A stretch of 37,239 bases of DNA from a virus: positions 1 through 37,239 of the IMG/VR virus record IMGVR_UViG_3300011258_001298. One strand, given 5' to 3'. The notes under the pieces were generated by a model that searched no databases, was not told the DNA's origin, and was given only the letters and a program-made list of their open reading frames with translations. A program made the translations under genes and the position numbers. Shown here one piece after another: positions 36,326 through 37,239 of the stretch. Position 1 is the first letter of the stretch. Each line of letters begins with the position of its first letter.

Positions 36326-37032
36326 TGGCGCAGCGGGGCATGGTGGCGCGCGGGGCTGTACGGTCGGCGCGGGTCGGGCGCTGCGGCGGGCCGATTGGCG
36401 CGGATGGCCGCGAAGTGGTCGGCGTGCGGGCGCTGCTGGAATGGGCGTTCGCTGTGGAATGTGCGCAGCTGGATTATGATTGCGGCGATGTCTTTGCCGG
36501 AGAGAGGCGTCCCGGTGTCGGGATGGAGGCGCGGATCGCGGAGCAGCTGGCTATGGGCAAGCAGAGCAAGCGGGGTGTGCGTGTCGATACCTCTATCGGG
36601 CGCACGCTGCCGCCGGATGATGCAGAGCTGGTGGCGACAACGGTGCGCCATGTGCTGCCGTGGTCGCAGGCGGTGATGGTGGCGGACCATGCGCGGTCCG
36701 GGTGTGCGCCGGTCTGGGATCTGGGGCCGCAGCGTGTGGTCCCGAGGGAATGGAAGCGGGCAAACCAGCACGGCCAGCAGCCGCAGGAGCGGGTCGTGTA
36801 TGTCGAGCGTGTCCTGTCAAAGCGCGGGCGGTTGATTGGCCGGAACCATACGGAGGTGCCTGTCATGATTGTGCCATCCTCTGCGCAGATCGCGGCGGCG
36901 CGGCGCAGGTATCTGGACTGGTGGGGCGGGTTGCTGGCCGTCCTCGCCGGGTTGCGCGCGGTCAAGCTGGACTGGTTCAGCCTGTCCGGGGACATGCCGC
37001 CGATGACACCGTGGCGAAAGGGGCTTGACTGA
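36322..37032 (+). CDS. Last gene of rightward early operon, unknown function
   Basis: 236 aa starting at ATG 36322 (or 36325), overlapping the previous stop (ATGA). The middle has 'VGVRALLEWAFAVECAQLDY', 'GVRVDTSIGRTLPPDDAELV', 'VRHVLPWSQAVMVADHARSG', and a very basic 'RVLSKRGRLIGRNH'; the end is hydrophobic/aromatic (RYLDWWGGLLAVLAGLRAVK). The family is not recognised. It stands just before the terminator and the late genes, where lambdoid phages keep a late-gene regulator (Q); that role is only a positional guess. Confidence 0.65.
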   Translation: MMAQRGMVARGAVRSARVGRCGGPIGADGREVVGVRALLEWAFAVECAQLDYDCGDVFAGERRPGVGMEARIAEQLAMGKQSKRGVRVDTSIGRTLPPDDAELVATTVRHVLPWSQAVMVADHARSGCAPVWDLGPQRVVPREWKRANQHGQQPQERVVYVERVLSKRGRLIGRNHTEVPVMIVPSSAQIAAARRRYLDWWGGLLAVLAGLRAVKLDWFSLSGDMPPMTPWRKGLD

Positions 37033-37070
37033 ATTGAGGTTATGTTGACATTGTGCCCCTGAACAGAAGT

Positions 37071-37109
37071 GCGCCCGGAGTCGAAAGACTGCCGGGCGCT
37101 TTGCGTTTC
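37071..37109 (+). terminator. Strong hairpin terminator between early operon and late genes
   Basis: GCGCCCGG-AGTC, a GAAA tetraloop (37083-37086), then GACT, one bulged G and CCGGGCGC form a 12-bp stem (37071-37099). TTTGCGTTT follows, a weak T-tract. It should end early transcription before the packaging genes. Late transcription would then need antitermination or a promoter further on. Confidence 0.75.
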
Positions 37110-37228
37110 GGCCCCGGACATCACCGGACCTGCTGCGAATCACCTTGGCTCGCGTCGCACGAGAGGAATGCGGCACGTCAAGGGGAATCTGCGCAATTGC
37201 GGGTCCTCCCGGCCCCCACCTGTATACG

Positions 37229-37239
37229 GTGCGGCTAAG
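37229..37239. repeat. Right copy of 11-nt terminal direct repeat (candidate cohesive end)
   Basis: GTGCGGCTAAG, identical to 1-11. The 120 nt before it (37110-37228) hold no gene or other clear element. Confidence 0.6.

Noticed and set aside
37045-37050. TTGACA upstream of the late genes as a late promoter
   Set aside because: No -10-like sequence at 16-19 nt, and the strong terminator stands between it and the terminase genes.
1-37239. CRISPR array, insertion sequence or rRNA
   Set aside because: No regularly spaced repeats with spacers, transposase frame with terminal inverted repeats, or rRNA-like sequence was seen on either strand.

Overview
The window looks like one complete temperate siphophage genome, opened at or next to its packaging end. 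GC content is high (about 65% by eye) and codon choice is strongly GC3-biased. Many of the proteins look like those of Rhodobacteraceae phages and prophages, so a marine or freshwater alphaproteobacterium (Rhodobacter, Paracoccus or Roseobacter-like) is the likely host; this is inferred from sequence style, not proven. The same 11 bases stand at both ends (1-11 and 37229-37239), directly upstream of the terminase genes. This fits an 11-nt cohesive end (cos).

Layout. Late rightward block 96-21308: lambda-type terminase (small, GpA-type large), gpW-like connector, gpB-like portal, a prohead protease fused in frame to the major capsid protein, cement protein, neck and tail-completion proteins, tail tube, a tail-assembly chaperone pair joined by a -1 frameshift at GGGAAAC, tape measure, tail-tip proteins including a Cys/His peptidase-like protein and a gpJ-like protein, and a large SGNH-esterase-bearing tail protein. 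Then come a jelly-roll-like tail protein, a lysis cassette (holin candidate, membrane protein, membrane-anchored GH24 lysozyme, nested Rz/Rz1 spanins) and a secreted staphylococcal-nuclease homologue. attP (about 21306-21521) follows; it carries the 3' half of a tRNA-Leu(CAA) gene flanked by repeated RGTCAC motifs.

The leftward block 21518-30219 is one tightly overlapping early operon. In transcription order it holds an Acb2/Tad1-hairpin-like candidate counter-defence protein, about ten small unknown proteins, a DUF2303 (YfdQ) protein, an exported protein, a ParB-like DGQHR protein, a Cys-rich HGG-motif protein, a C5-cytosine-methyltransferase-like protein, small membrane or basic proteins, an excisionase candidate, a tyrosine integrase and a DHH/DHHA1 phosphoesterase.

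The immunity region 30220-31266 contains a leftward promoter and a rightward promoter, each with a TTGAC(A/T) -35 box set between two similar 12-bp operator half-sites in the same 38-bp arrangement. A predicted lipoprotein gene and a small XRE-type repressor gene lie between them. The rightward early operon 31267-37032 carries a Cro-like regulator, micro-ORFs, a second HTH protein, a protein built of five tandem HTH repeats, another HTH protein, a DnaA domain-IV homologue, a YfbR-like HD nucleotidase and a DUF1376-like replication protein. After that comes a phased GAAC-motif array with a consensus DnaA box (candidate origin), two unknown genes and a strong terminator hairpin.

Points most worth a second look: the protease-capsid fusion with an internal ribosome binding site, the chaperone frameshift that adds a four-cysteine motif, the five-HTH array protein, the membrane-domain/lysozyme fusion, the Acb2-like protein together with the DHH phosphoesterase as possible counter-signalling genes, the lipoprotein in the immunity region, and the candidate origin.
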